In this document: positions 22,512 to 35,839 of the stretch, in pieces
Layout: each line of letters begins with the position of its first letter
How positions within the stretch are numbered: position 1 is the first letter of the stretch
Origin: Deinandra increscens subsp. villosa
Lineage: Eukaryota; Streptophyta; Magnoliopsida; Asterales; Asteraceae
Reading direction: 5' to 3'
Assembly: GCA_039602395.1 (NCBI GenBank)
Contig: JBCNJP010000017.1
Span: forward strand, 19,500,729-19,564,728
Length of the DNA stretch: 64,000 bases
The notes under the pieces: model-generated
What the model was told of the DNA's origin: nothing
Seen by the model: only the letters and a program-made list of their open reading frames with translations
Databases searched by the model: none
Made by a program: the position numbers and the translations under genes

Positions 22512-23919
22512 AAGATGTTTGAAGTTATGAGGACCAATTAAATGACTTTCATATCTTCAAGAAATTTAGCCAACGTGATTTGTGATTCGTGAATGACCGA
22601 GTTACCATTTCAATGGCACGACTATGTATTCAACACCTTTATTAATAAAATTAAACAAAAACTAACATTTTTCTTTATTTATAATTCCTAACAATGCACA
22701 TGATTTATAACTGTCTTTGATAAAATTGTTTCAAATGATTGATTCTTAACATATATACTACTATGGTTTAACATCAAACTAAGATCTGTTCATCTCCCTA
22801 TCATAGTTGCAAGACATGATATGACATTGAAAAGGTCCGAGTTAGAACAGTTATAACTATTACGCGAGTCTCAGTGAGTACATAACCAACGTACGAACTT
22901 TCACAAACTTATCTGCCTATATAATAAAAGAAAAGCTCACCTGCCACATGTCGAATTCTCAGCTCATTTTCCCGCCCAAAGTTACAACCTTTATTTTTCA
23001 CATGGATCCTTCACATAGATCCATATCCGACCCGTTTTAGATGTGACGAGAACTCATCAATGTCATTTTGAAACCCTAACACAATTTCGCGTTTCATCTC
23101 TCTACCACACTCTCTATGGAGCTGCAAGACGTTTCGACGGTTGATTTGATCTTCCTTCACTCTTTGATTTGAGTCATTTTGAAGGTGAGTATCTTAAGTA
23201 ATTGTTTTTGCCCTTCAAAATCAAGTTATTATTCGTACCTTCCCATCATACTTTGTTCGTTTTCCTGTCTTTTCAAGTTTGTTTTGATCTGAGGATTTGT
23301 TTTTAAATAAACAAAACCGTTAGATCTCAACTTTTACAAATCGCGACATTTTTTCTAATGACTTGATTTGTAGTGGATGAATTTTTTATTGATGTTTTTG
23401 CTTTCTTGAGTGCTAAAAATGTTTATGGAAGAATGAGTTATCACCATCAAATTAATAGTAATGCACTAATGCAAAAGGTAAAACTTTAAACTTGTATTTA
23501 TGTAGCAGTTAAATTATTTCTTTCTTTTGAATATATGTTTCTCTTTCTACAGCTAGGCCAAAACCATTCTACCTGTGAAGTAAAACTTCTTAATACTTGT
23601 CTTCACTTCTTCACCTAAAAAGTGCAGAAAAATAATTTAAGTGGTCAGTGGGAAACAAAATGGAGCCAAGAAAAGGTAACTATTAACAAAATCAGTAGAG
23701 CTACTATTTGAGGTTTATGTAATTTCTGATTGCTGTTTTGTATGATTAATTTTGATTTTTGAATTTCTAATTGCTATGAGATTGTGTAGTGTTTATGCCA
23801 CTATGAGTCTATGACTATGAGATTGCAGTTTGATATCTGAATTTTTAATTCGTCTATGGATTCTTCTTTCTAACATTGGCATTTATAAAAATGCTTGAAA
23901 AAGGTTAAAAACGTATTTG
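22512..23919. other. Intergenic region between the tRNA-Asp copies
   Basis: The first 170 bases are homologous to the sequence after the second tRNA-Asp (about 23992-24160). The rest has no credible ORF. A possible Helitron 5' start, A|TCTGCCTATATAATAAAAG, is at 22912, followed by 'cacatgtcg', but no matching 3' hairpin/CTAG end was found. A GT donor-like 'aaggtgagta' near 23181 follows a UTR-like stretch and could be part of a captured or dead gene 5' end. Confidence 0.4.
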
Positions 23920-23991
23920 CGCCGTTGCCGGGGATCGAACCCGGGTCACCCGCGTGACAGGCGGGAATACTTACCACTATACTACAACGAC
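23920..23991 (-). tRNA. tRNA-Asp (GUC), copy 2
   Basis: Identical over its 72 nt to the copy at 22440-22511, and likewise on the minus strand. The flank upstream of the gene (higher coordinates) is also alignable with the first copy for roughly 170 bp, so the pair arose by segmental duplication. The immediate downstream flank (below 23920) has only short A-runs, so the terminator is weaker than in copy 1. Confidence 0.96.
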
Positions 23992-24844
23992 AGGATATTT
24001 ATAAACTTGAGGATCCAGCTAATGAACTTCATGTATTCAAGAAATGTAACCATTATGATTCGTGAATGATCGAGTTTTCAATTCAATGGCACGACTATGT
24101 ATTCAATATCACATATCCGTTTTGAAATTAAACATTAACTAACATTTTTCTTATGTGTAACTCCTAATAATTATAAGACTAGAACTATTACAACTACACA
24201 CTACACACAAATCTCAACTAGTAGAATTTCTCTATCAATAGCTTTGTTGAGTAAGCGGTTTTACCAGGTATGTTTATTTTTTTTATCTTGTACCCGGTGA
24301 TCTCAAAAGCTTGTTTGAAATACACCAACAGTACTGTTACACAGGCTGTCCTCAAGAAGCTAAAAAAGTTTGAGGCTCTAGGCGAGAATTAAATTTTGGA
24401 CCCTGATAGACCTGACTTTAGGCGGTCGCAAACCGAATGAAACAATTTGGTTTAAAACACTAATATCCTTATATATATATATATATTTGGGATTAAAAAT
24501 GTGAAGTAACATACAATATAACTTTGGGTTTGAATTTTTAATTATCTGATTAATATGATTATAAATAATATATAATAATCAATCTAATAGCATTTGATCT
24601 TAGTTCAATTGTTCAATTACTTATTTTTTAAGTTCTTCAAATATAAGGTGAAGATCCCAATTTTGAAACTTGTTATTCACATTAATTTTGCTTAAAATTC
24701 GTTTTGTAAAATTCCGTCCCAAAAAATGCCAAGGACAAGGTTCGAAAGCGCTTTGCGGATAGCTTCTTTGCCAATTGATCCGGATACTTCTTGATTCAAA
24801 CTTTGTACAAAATGATATTTATCACATAATCACATCAGAAAATT
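23992..24844. other. Intergenic, 3' side of the uncharacterised minus-strand gene
   Basis: No gene is supported. After the duplicated tRNA flank there is AT-rich sequence with a short (TA)n near 24472-24485. The last part before 24844 should hold the 3' UTR of the gene at 24845-27620. Confidence 0.5.
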
Positions 24845-27620
24845 TTAGAATTTCAGGCTTCTTTGTTTTTTCTTCCCCGACCTACGTTTCTTCCATTTTT
24901 CACGGAATTTATTTCGAGCCTTCAACCAGTCGGCGTAATCCTTGTCCTTCTGGCACTCAATAAAGTCGGCTAGATCATCAATATCATGGGTCACATTTCT
25001 GGTCTTGAGGTACACCTCCCCATTGCAAGTTTCTTTTGTGACACCCAACTCACTTGATAAGTGTTCCATTCTCATATCTTCTGCTTGTGTTGGCTCATTA
25101 GCAGCACAAATACTTCTGGAAAAAAAAAAAGTAGAAGACCAGAGTTTAAGTGAATGATTTCTACAGGTTACATTAGCATTTATTTAAATTAATTATTAAT
25201 TAAATTTAAACAGTTAACATAAATTATTTTTAAAAATTAATACAAATTAGTCTCAAATACTTGTTATTTAAAAAGAAACAGAAATAAAATATTAATAGGA
25301 TTTGAAATTGAAATTTTAAATTTAACTGAGAGGTGTGAAGGAAAATATAAATAGATCAGGTATTTATAGGATTTAAATTGAACATTTGAGTTAAATTTGT
25401 ATATATATTTTTTTACTTGAAGCTTTTGATCATACCTCACACATATCATCCGTTTCTTTTGAAATTTTGCAGCCATTCCGAGAGTAGGACATTGGCGTAC
25501 GAAAGCCTGCATCACATGTTAAGGCTCAATTTGTGCACAACAGTTGGAATATTAGAAACAAGAAACACACAGAAACGAAATATTCACCTCTTCGTAAATG
25601 GTAAGAGATCCTTCAGATGATAATGATCTAGGGTCAGCCATGGACCTCAAGGCATCTATATTACCCTCTTCAAAAACAAACAGATTACACAAACCCATAA
25701 TCACTGAAATGCAACTCTTCACTAAAAATCCAAGCCCGCTATCGAAACTCAATGATAGCAACCCTAAAAAATGCAAAAGCATCAGCCTAGATTCGTTACG
25801 ACTTGTTGGATTCATTTCCATCAAACTGTAGGAGAACTTTTGAATTGGAAGACGAATACTAAATTCTTTGAAACAGTTAATGATTCCCACAATAACATCA
25901 TACTGCTTGCTTAATGAGATGCCTTTTAAAGCTTGTACAAGTGAGTTACTCATTAGCATCAACAAAGATGCGAGAAGACAAATGTCTTGTAAACTAGCAT
26001 CACCATCAAGAGGCAGCTTGATATCATTTGCATCATTAGCAGCTCTCGTAATCATGCATTTTAAGAACGATATGATCTCATCTCTGCAAGTAACGTCAAT
26101 TATGCATAGGTTCTGCTGTATGTAATCAATAGAGGAGGATAAAAGGTCAGACTTTATCTCAAAAAACTCTCTCCTTAGATTTGAATTCCATGAGTCGTTC
26201 AATATGGCTATCCTCTGACTGAGTTTCTCACTTTTACCAGGATCAATACAAGACTCGAATGATGGCTGTGAACTTTTGTTGACCAAACTACCCCTAGCAT
26301 CGGCGGTATGGTTCTCTGTTTTCAAAATGGACATGTGTTGTGTGTACAGTATAACTGAACTTTCAAATACTGAAAGGTAGCAATCGATTAGCATAGGATC
26401 AAGTATGCGAGTTTCATGCTCTATGCCCACACTGATGACATCAGCAACCATTGAAACAATATGAGCTTGCAATAACTTGGGTGAAGAAAGTACAATAGGG
26501 TTTTGTAGTAATGTTTTGGCCGGAACGATTCCCAGTTCTGATGACTTGGAATTATTAGAACGGGCCCACGTTAACCTATTAAGAAACTCCTGAAGCGCCA
26601 CCTCATCAGAGATCGACAGTGAAAAATGAGAACATATCATCTCCATCATTAATCCAAAGTCGCCACTTCCAGCATTAGCCATAAATAAACGTTCATTTGT
26701 TGGAGAAAAAGAATCAATTATCTGCAGATGCCGTCTCAACTGACCATGTACTAAAAGCTCGTTTATGATCACCTGTTAAAATGCATATATGTTATTGTTA
26801 AATATGCAAGTTACTTCTGTAAAAAATCACTAGTTTTAACCAGGAAAACCTGATTACAAACATAAAAATAATAAATCTGAAATTACCTCAAATATTGCTA
26901 TGATAGAAGGACTGCAGGTATCAAAGAGCTCTAAGCGTGATAAGGATGCCACCTCAGCAAAGTAGTCAGAAGTAGTTTCATCACTATACAAGCATTGACA
27001 AGAACTTGACTTTTTAGAATAAGCATTTTCTGCTATTTCAAGTAAACTCAACCTTTTGAACATTAAAAGCAGAAATCTTCCACTTTCCAAAAGATGTTGT
27101 TGGGGCACAAAAAATGTCAAAGATACCAAGAAACATCTTATTAATAGATTTAATTCTTCCAATTCAAGAGATCGAGTGGCGGAGACATCATGTTTTGAAA
27201 AGTGCAACTGCTTCAACCGCTTTTGAAGATTTTTGAAGAGAATACTGGAGAGTGTATATACATCTCTCAAGCTCGCCCTAATTTCACCATTTTTAGTCTC
27301 ATAGAAAAATTCATTAAGCTCAGCTCCTTGGCACGTACTAACTTGTTCTTTTGAAGCTAACTGAATGAGCAAATAATATGAACTTTTCAAAAGTTGTGAC
27401 TTGAGCTCCTGATTACACAAGAAATAAAAGATTAAGTTGGAAGCAGCTTAATTAAAGAGTATTACCTATCATGCTATACACGCATAACCAAAAAACAAAA
27501 CCATACCACGGGAGATTCAAGGGCGGAGATTAGTTTTTTGAAAATGTTTGGCTTTGGTGGACAGTCTAGAGTTTCGTTATGTGGCTTGTTGAGAGTGAAT
27601 TTACTCCTTGTACAAACCAT
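24845..27620 (-). CDS. Uncharacterised plant protein of about 720 residues (possibly the DUF7812 family)
   Basis: On the minus strand five coding exons join in frame at GT-AG introns: 27507-27620, 26887-27408, 25588-26772, 25436-25506 and 24845-25115. The start is the ATG at 27620 (MVCTRSKF). The product is mostly helical and Leu-rich, like an alpha-solenoid, without membrane segments, signal peptide or catalytic motif that I recognise. Its C-terminus has a short acidic motif (DDLADFIECQ) followed by KDYADWL and a strongly basic tail (KKRRSGKKKQR) that could be a nuclear localisation signal. The overall pattern reminds me of plant-only proteins annotated DUF7812, but this is recall, not a search. 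No stop or frameshift interrupts the exons, and intron boundaries are conventional, so it is a live gene candidate. A non-coding first exon probably ends at 28298. Confidence 0.75.
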
Positions 27621-28298
27621 TTCTGCCTGCATACAAGAACAGCAAGAAAGATTAAACAAAACCCTCTTATAAAATCCTGCTTAAAAATAATTAAAATGTT
27701 AACTATGATTTTGTCACATTGATTACTCATAGCACCGGTCTGATAAACTAATGAATAGTTAAAATGTATATGAGAGCAGCCTAGCATGCAAGGAGAAGAT
27801 AATAGGGCATGATTATCTGGTTAAAATACTTAAAGATGGATGTGTGTGTGCACAAATATGACATAAATACACATCTACCTTAGAGGGCTTGACACATAAC
27901 ATAATGCAGGAAATAGGAGTTTATAAGACGAAGCATCTCTGTCAAGCATTTCATCAAACAATAGGTGTGCAAATGTTAATTGAGTCACTTCATCAAACAA
28001 GAATCATCACACAAGCTATAATCCAAACATGTAGCTTCCAGGAAATTACAAGATCTAGATCTAGCTCTACTAATATATGGGCTCGAATCATGTAAAGTTT
28101 AAGACCACATCAAGTTAAAGACTAAAGTGTAGTCAATAATGTAAGTATAACTTGTGTGATTTTCCTAGTAATATTTCAAGAATGTAGTCAATTTCATGTT
28201 TTTCCTTTACCAAGTAACCGAGTAATCGATCAATTTCATGTTTTTGAAACATCTCGAATAATCAATAAATTTCGAGAATGAAATCAAGAATACTCACC
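27621..28298 (-). promoter_or_regulatory. Probable 5'-UTR intron of the uncharacterised gene
   Basis: On the minus strand a consensus donor AACAG|GTGAGTATTC occurs at 28298/28297. An acceptor 'tatgcag|gcagaaATG' occurs six bases before the start codon. Together they define a leader intron of about 670 bp, common in plant housekeeping genes. The upstream exon would lie between 28299 and about 28420. Confidence 0.5.
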
Positions 28299-28626
28299 TG
28301 TTAATTTCGTTTGAAGATCGATGAACAAAATCAAAATGGCTAGATGTCCAGAGAGGAACTGAGCAGGGGCGGTGGAGAAAGAAAACCCCCAAAATGGCGA
28401 TGGTTTATGACTCGATGAAGTTTATTTTAGAGAGATAGGAGGTATTAAAATTAGGGCTAGAAATGGCGGGTACTATATGGAATTCTGAATTTTGAAAAAG
28501 AACAGCAACATGAAAAATAATAAACAAAAACAAGGTACGCACTGAATTGCTAAAATGTACTTTTGTTTTTTAACGGCGGCTTTAACCACCCGACTAGCAA
28601 GACGCTAGAGGATGAAAAAGCAACAA
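28299..28626 (-). promoter_or_regulatory. 5' UTR exon and promoter region of the uncharacterised gene
   Basis: It lies between the probable leader-intron donor and the LINE at 28627. No ORF is supported. It carries short purine-rich stretches and no clear TATA box. The LINE limits the unique promoter to about 300 bp. Confidence 0.35.
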
Positions 28627-29100
28627 TCAAAGTTTAAAACATAAAGTAACATCAATTTTTAAGTTAACATATGTACCCCTATGTTTAATCCAAAGAAAAG
28701 AAAAGGACTTGATTTCTTTGATTGCGAAGGCAATGAAGGGCCTTCTATTCATGAAAGTCGCCGTATTTTTCTCACGCCAAATCATCCAACATGTGACATA
28801 TATGATTGCTTGAACTTGCCTTGCTTTTTCCTTGCCCGCCACCTGCTTGTGGACATTTAGAAGGTCATCGATGTCAAAGGTATAAATATGATTAATATTG
28901 CACCAATGGGCTATAGCTTTCCAAACCACCGAAGCAAAATAGCAGGAGATAAAAAGATGGGAGACTGATTCAGGCAAGTCGCTACAAAGCGGACAGTGCA
29001 CATCGTCTAATGGGATTCCCCGCTTAGAAAGCTCATCCAAAGTGTTGATTCTTCCCGGAAGAGCCTTCCAACAGAACAAGTTAACTTTTTTTTGGTACAA
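28627..29100 (-). pseudogene. LINE zf-RVT C-terminal domain
   Basis: This 157-codon remnant has Cys/His zinc-ligand spacing (CPLC, HLFISC) and Trp-rich segments as in plant LINE C-termini. It ends the minus-strand LINE and is related to 19294-19704. Confidence 0.8.
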
Positions 29101-29634
29101 GCTTGCTCCACTCTAGAATCGTGTCTTCACCACGATTCGACGGTTTCTCCAGAAGCCTCCTCATCGAACCATCCTAGAAGTAACCAGATGGGTCACCGTC
29201 CCAAACCTAGTTCGACCACGTCATTTTAATAAGAGATTGCAAGCTAAATTCCTTCTGAAATGAGATCACCATGCACACTCGCAATCCCTTTTCAATTTCC
29301 ACTATAGAGTTTGTTGCAAGGAATGAAACAAATTTGACAGTTGCTATTATGAATCGCATATATTACTTTTCTCCATAGCTTAAAGGGTTCGACCTTGTAC
29401 CTCCAAATCCATTTCGAAAGAAAACTAATGTTAATATCTTCAAGAGGGGACAATCCAAGACCACCATTTTTGACAGATCTCGTGACCAACTCACGGCGAA
29501 CCCAATTGATTTTGTTTTTATCCGGAGAACCTCCCAAAGAAAATTCATTCTCAAACTTTCAAGCTTTGAAATATTTTTATTCGGGGCCCTATATAGCGAA
29601 AAGTAATAAACCAGGAGGACATCAAGAACGGATA

Positions 29635-30021
29635 TCACAAGCACAAGCCTACCACCCATTGAGAGATGGTTTGCTTTCCAAGGAGACAACCTTCTTTGAA
29701 ACACCTCAACCACGGGCCCCCAACTGCTACTTTAGACATATTAGCCCCAATCATGATCCCAAGATGTTGGAAAGGAAGCTTCCCAACACGACAATGAAGA
29801 AAATCCGCCCAACATTTAATCACGTCCTCCTCCGTATTGAAACCAAAGAGATGATATTTCTCAATATTAACTTTGAGGCCTGACACCAAATAAAAACAGC
29901 GGGGGATTCTAACAAGATTCCTCATATTTTCTTCCGACCATTTACTAGTAATAATGGCATCATCCGCGAAAAGTAAATAAGAAATAGTGGGACCTAGATT
30001 CAGACATCGCAACCCCTTCAA
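29635..30021 (-). pseudogene. LINE reverse transcriptase catalytic segment
   Basis: It contains the FADD catalytic motif of non-LTR reverse transcriptases near its start, then a GLKVN segment typical of plant L1 elements. It is one of several frame-broken pieces of the same polyprotein. Confidence 0.8.
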
Positions 30022-31440
30022 AAAAATCTGAATTCGAAGCTTTAGAGAATAAGGAGTGAAATACTTCCATTACCATGATAAAAAGGAAAGGGGATAAATG
30101 ATCTCCTTGACGAACACCCTTTCAATTTAGAATTCCCATGTCGAGGAACCATTAACTAAAATCGAGGCTCTCGAGGCAGAGAGGCAACCCCTAATTCACA
30201 TTCCCAAAGGCTTGAGAAGCCCATTTGATCCATAACCGAATCTATGAAACCCCAATCAACTGTAATAAAAGCCTTTTCAAAGTCAATTTTAAATAAAAAA
30301 GAAGGCGCTTTTGATTTTTTCACCCAAGAGATCAATTCATTAAGAATCAAGGGGCCATCTAGAATATATCGATCCGTAACGGAAGCCATTTGATTTTTTG
30401 AAATCACTGAACCAATCACAGTCTTTAATCTATTGGCGAGCACCTTCGATATGACTTAAGGGATGCAACCGACAAGACTAATCACGCGAAAGTCCTTGGG
30501 CCCTTGCGGATTCTTTACTTTAAGAATTAAATGAATAAACGAGGAACCACAACCACGACTAATAGAACCATGTTTATGGAAATGGTTCATAACACAAACA
30601 AAGTCTTCGCCCAATAAGTTACAGAATTGCTTAATAAACCGGATATTAAACCCGTCCGGTCCTGGCGCCATTTCTCCCCCACAATCCTAAACCGCCCATT
30701 TCACTTCATCACGAGAGAATAGACTAACAAGATAATCTTTATCTTCCAAAGATATTTTCTTGAGCTCGAGGCGCACTAAAGAGGGCCTGATGCCAAAAGA
30801 ATTTTTAAATTATCACGAAAGAATTGCCATATTTCTTTTATTATACAATTCGAATTAGTCTCCCAAACACCGTTAATGTGGAGCCATTAATTCTATTTCT
30901 CGCCATGTGAGCTTTACAAACACCATGAAAGAAGGAAGAGTTCTCATCCCCGTCCATTGCCTATTTGACTCTAGATTTTTGTTTAAGGTCCATGGTTTTA
31001 ATATTATCAACTCAATCTATTTAGACTTACAGGATATCCATTCTTCCACTTCTTGAGCCGTAAGAGATCCCAGCTTCGCTTTCATCTCCTAATCGTACAA
31101 GCTTCTTCCAATTGTTCAATGTCTTTGCTTTCCTCCCCCACTTTTTGCTTTCTCCAATCTATAATAGCAGCGTTGATTTTTCTCAACTTCTTGGATAAAA
31201 CAATGTTAGGAGGATCAATAATGTCCATAACATAATTGATTAAAGCCATATGAATAGTATCATCGAAACCGGGCCTATCAAACCACGAGCTGAAAAATCT
31301 GAAGGGGGATAGGCCGAAATCCAGAACAGACGTTTTCAGCAAGATTGGGCTATGATCCGAACGCAATCTAGGAAGAGCCGTAATGGCAGCATTGGGCCAT
31401 AAGGCCCAAAAACACTCACACACCAAGGCTCGATCCAACT

Positions 31441-32879
31441 AGGAAGATCCGATTTCCATGAAGTTTTCCTTTTTTTATTTGTTTAGACTAGGGAGGACTT
31501 GAAAATGATAAATCCAGATGAATCAGAACCCCAGTAATATCCATGATCAATGCATTTTTTCTTTTTTTATTTGTTTAGATTCGCCTATTGTTTAAACCTA
31601 ATCGATAACCGGATCAGGATAACCAATCGGATCAAAAAACTTCAACTCAGTTTCTGGGCCGGACCTTCTAGCTTGATGGAATCGACAGGAAAACAAGACA
31701 TGCGCACGTCTTATGTAGTAAACAGTAAAGGGGCTATATTGTAATTGTTACATAGTGTAGGGTGTTCTTAGTTGTAGTTAGGTCATTTTGTCAAATAGGA
31801 GATGAAAGTAATTGAACATATCGATAATTTGGGATAACTTTTCTTTCTCTTTGGTTCTTCTCTCATAAATTGATGAACAGGTTAAACAGTGATTTAACAC
31901 GTAACAACACAAGCAACGCTTTAGGACCATTATAGAGCCGGAGATTGGGCTCTGTTTTGGCCCTCCGACGTGAGAATCAGTAACCCTTATGATTGGAGAA
32001 GAAAGTACTGTATGTATGTGAGTGTGAATGAGAGCCTCATTGTATACCTAAACAACTCCAATTATTTATACTTAGGGTTGCATGGGGAATGTACATATGC
32101 GTCGCGCATGGGCGCGTGTATGTGTTCTAGAAGACAGTTAGAGATGCAGGGCTGAGATATGTTGATATATGTTGGACGCGTGGATGTGTGACACGTGTCA
32201 TAATAGATTTCAAGTGCCATGAATGCTTGATTATTCTTTGGCCCCCAAAGGATTAGGGAAGACCACTGTCTTAAAGTCGTTCTTGCGGGTCAAGGAAGAT
32301 CCGGGTTTGGCCCAAATTCATGGAAATCAGATCTATCCTCTTGAAGTCTTCCCTAGTCCAGGGTTAGGGTTTTAAAACTTGGCGTTGGACTAGAAAAGAT
32401 AGTGGCACTAATGCATAATTTTTTGTTTGCTATTAGGGGGAGGACACTGGCATAAGGAATTGTTTTTATCAACTCGGCGTGCACGCGTAAACATCCTTCA
32501 TTAAAGATTCATCCGCGGCGGGATTCTTGGCGTGGTATTTGATAAAATGATGATGCTTTGAGGATATTCATTGATTTGTCGACGCAACTTCTTTTGCTGA
32601 TGACAACTATTGGTAATGGATAAGGACGTCATTAATGTTTTGTGGGAGCGCCAGTTGAGACAATGCGTATGCTTTTCCCTTTTCTGACATGTCGTATTGT
32701 GGGTTGTACCGTCCCGAGATGTCAGGAACACGTGTCACTAATCTAATGACTTGATTTAGAAAAAATCAAAATGGTGATCATTCCGTATTATATATAAAAA
32801 GGGTATAATTTTTCTTTCTTCCTTTTCTATATCTTCCTTCCCTTCTTCTTTCTCTACAAAAAAAACCCTAAAAATCATG
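31441..32879 (+). mobile_element. Probable retroelement LTR/leader region
   Basis: No gene is visible. From about 31700 the sequence reads 'ctatattgtaattgttacat' and 'tttctctttggttcttctctc', and later has 'attatttatactt' (about 32058) and 'tatataaaaagg' (about 32790) promoter-like boxes just before degenerate gag at 32880. This is consistent with an LTR plus leader of a Tat-like gypsy element, but I could not define LTR borders or a primer site. Confidence 0.35.
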
Positions 32880-34540
32880 GTTGTTCATCCTTGATCCATG
32901 ATGTTCCCGGAAGTTCTTGGCTATCCCAGCAAGATTTCTCAATCCGATTTTGATTATATCGTCAAAGAATATGGGATAAAGCCCACCCGGGGTGCCATTC
33001 GCCCTACCCCGATCAGTGTGCCTACGATCCTCCTGCCAGAATGATCTCTGTTTATTCGGAGTTCTTTGATGGCAGTTTTCTTCATCTTCTTATCAGTGCT
33101 TTTTGCCTTAGGGTTCTTGAGTCCTATCAATTCCATATATTCCCAGATGCATCCTATGCAACATTAAAAATGGTATATTTTGAGTAAGTTGTTCGGAGCC
33201 TTCGTCGGTGTCCCTCTCTTTCTTTATGTCAGACTTTTTTAAAGCCATGTAAAAAAGGACTCCTGGTATGGCTTCGACAAAATTGTCACCCTAGGATGCA
33301 TTTCATAAAAAAAATCCTTCCGGTTACCGACACAAAGATTGGAAAAAGAAATACTTTTTTATTTGTTCCGGAGTTATTCCGGGAAACATGGTGTTTTGGT
33401 TGGGGACTAAAGAGATTGTGGATATTCTTCCTCATCCGGGAACTGAATAGACAGATGTCTACAAATGGATGTCGACGCATAAGACCGATATGTGTGAACT
33501 TTATGAAGATGCGTTGGTGGTGTTTGTCATGACTCGAAAGTGGACCCGCCTAAGTATAGTTCTGTCATTACCAGGGTTGATAAAGTGCCTTGTAACTATT
33601 ACAATCTGCTGGAGGCGGATGCGTAAAAGCTTATAAAGTTTGAAGATAAACATTTGACGCCTGACAAGATGGATATACTGGGACGCACTTTCACTTGATG
33701 TGTCCAACCCCTACTTGATGGTACTTTTAATTCTGCGAGGGCGTTTACTTACAGAGTTTAGGTATGACATGACGCCCTTTATAAATTTTTTTATCTATTA
33801 AACTCATAACGTATTCTTCTATGTAGGCGGGGGTGTCTGTTCAAGAACTTTCTGATAGCTATGCCACAGTGGCGGAGATTCCGGAGGTTGACCTTACGCT
33901 GCGAATAGAGGGCCAGGGTGTTGATGGCTCAAATGGAGGTGACGAGGAATGCGCTTCGGATTCAGAATATCAACGTCCCATTAGTACTGTTATTTCAGGC
34001 TATAAACGAAAGGCTTCTTCTAGCAAGAGCGCCACTACTGAGGATGAGCTGGAATCTCATTCAAGGAAGAAGAAAGGCAAAAAGAGGCTAGGTTTTTGAA
34101 GAGTCACATAGGTATGTAGATACTTGTATGCTCATAAATGTATATTTGTTTTCTATGTTTGGTGTGTCTGATTAGATTTTGATTATCATAGATGATGAGG
34201 GTGTCGGCGCAGGGGTTGGCGCTACTGGGAGCAGTGGTGGTCATCCTATAGAAAATGTCAAATCCATTCCTCTTTCCAACCCAGATGTTTCTACTCCCCC
34301 CTCCCCCCCCCCCCCACCCAAAAAAAAGAAGAAGAAACTTCGCAAACTGTCCGATAAAAAAGAGGATTTCCTCTGATTGTTCAAAAAGTGCCTTCACGCC
34401 TCTTGTGAGGTTATTCCCCCCATTCCCTCTTCTTCTGAGAAAGCTACTCATGGAGACAAGGTTACAGTTGAAGAGGATACTGGCTTTGACACCGAGGTTC
34501 GGGAAGAGTTGGCGAAGGTGGTGTGCTGTGAGGTGTATAT
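32880..34540 (+). pseudogene. Degenerate gag-like protein of the 'putative gypsy type transposon' family
   Basis: Conceptual translation in shifting frames gives a recognisable Tat/gypsy gag-like start near 32895-33030 (FPEVLGYPSKISQSDFDYIV, then GIKPTRGAIRPTPIS). Then comes an FFIFLSVLFALGFL segment, KKDSWYGFDK near 33255 and an FVPELFRETW segment near 33365. The 33833-34099 frame (88 codons) is an acidic, Ser-rich linker ending in a basic Lys/Arg cluster (KRKASSSKS, RKKKGKK). Many stops and a C-run at 34303-34313 break it. Family assignment is by general resemblance. Confidence 0.5.
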
Positions 34541-35774
34541 AAAAATATAGCAGTTTTAGTGACACCTTTTGTTGCATTAAGCTTTTAGATTTATAAACAC
34601 GATTAACTCGCAACTACTATTTCACCACATAACACACGCAAGTGCACCCATCATGGAGCAGTATAGTAGTGGTAAGTTGACCGAGATCGTTTAAGAACAC
34701 AATGAAAAATGGGGATTTTGATACTTTATCTTTGTTATCGTCTAACCAAATCTATTTTGTATAAAGATTTTTAATTAAATTAAACTAAAAAGAAAAGAAA
34801 GGGAAATAAAGATAAAATAAGATGGTGTTTTTAGTTTTGTAAATCGAAGTTAATATTATTTGGGAGAACATACCAGTGGTTGAGGAAGATTGAATGATTG
34901 TTTATAATCCCGCTTAAGATTGTTCACTAGCAGACGAGCAACCACCTTTTGGAATCTTAGGCTGATTCACCATCCACATGGGCGATCGTCTGCGAGGAGC
35001 ACAAACCCCGAGGAAAGGTGTTGCTAGCGGACAATCGAAATGGTGTAATGCCACTTATTTACGGGACCCCCTCTCATGCCAGTACACCATACTCGACACC
35101 CTGTCATGAACCAGCAGGGGACAACCCTGCGTGCCGGTTATTTTATTATGAAAATTATCTTTTTAAGGGACTAAGGTCCGTTTCTTCCATGCACCGCTCT
35201 CGCGAATGCACGTCCGGCGTAACAAGAGCCAAGTTCATAAACACGTACCATTGCGTCTTCCGTGAAGTGACAAAATATTACCAACCCCCATTCCCAACCA
35301 AATACTAAAGCCCACACTTGCGTGACAGCCGGGTTTGCTTACATAGACATAAGGACCCCGAACATATGATGTAGCATGGGACGCGAGTACCCGAAGGATC
35401 ATGCATCGTCCCCTAACCGGGTGTCACAAGTCCAGTTGATGAGATTCTGACTCCTCAAATGGTCTGTGATACGTAGAGCACGTTTGGTTCAAAAGATCAA
35501 TAATAAACTTTGAATACAAAATAATAATGTTATTCAGTATGTTGTAAGATTTGATGATTTTTCGTGACAGAAACTTGACCTGGATTTGTATAAAATAGAA
35601 TGTTTTTATAGTATTGAGTACTTTGATACTGTTTTGAATCTTCGAGATTCATAAACATGCTTAAGAACAAATGAGGTGAAAATTTAAAAACAAAAGAGAA
35701 TATAGATAGATAACAAATAGTTGCTATACAAGTATCAATATTATATAATATTTATATAGAAAAAAATCAGGAAT

Positions 35775-35839
<65 letters not shown>

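Larger units (their letters stand above)
28627..31440 (-). mobile_element. Decayed, 5'-truncated L1-type LINE
   Basis: Read on the minus strand it starts inside the endonuclease domain (31438: LRSDHSPILL). It continues through the linker, the reverse transcriptase start (30671: APGPDGFNIRFIK), a middle part with KIDFEKAF (about 30290), the catalytic FADDAIITS (about 29970) and the QHLGIMIGANMS region (about 29760). It ends with a zf-RVT C-terminus (29100-28627: KALPGRINTLDELSKRGIP). At least six frame breaks or stops separate the pieces. No clean poly(A) tail or target repeat was found. Confidence 0.88.

Noticed and set aside
22912..23900. A second Helitron or a small gene between the tRNA-Asp copies
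   Set aside because: Only a 5'-like TC start is visible; no 3' hairpin with CTRR and no credible ORF. Kept as a remark only.
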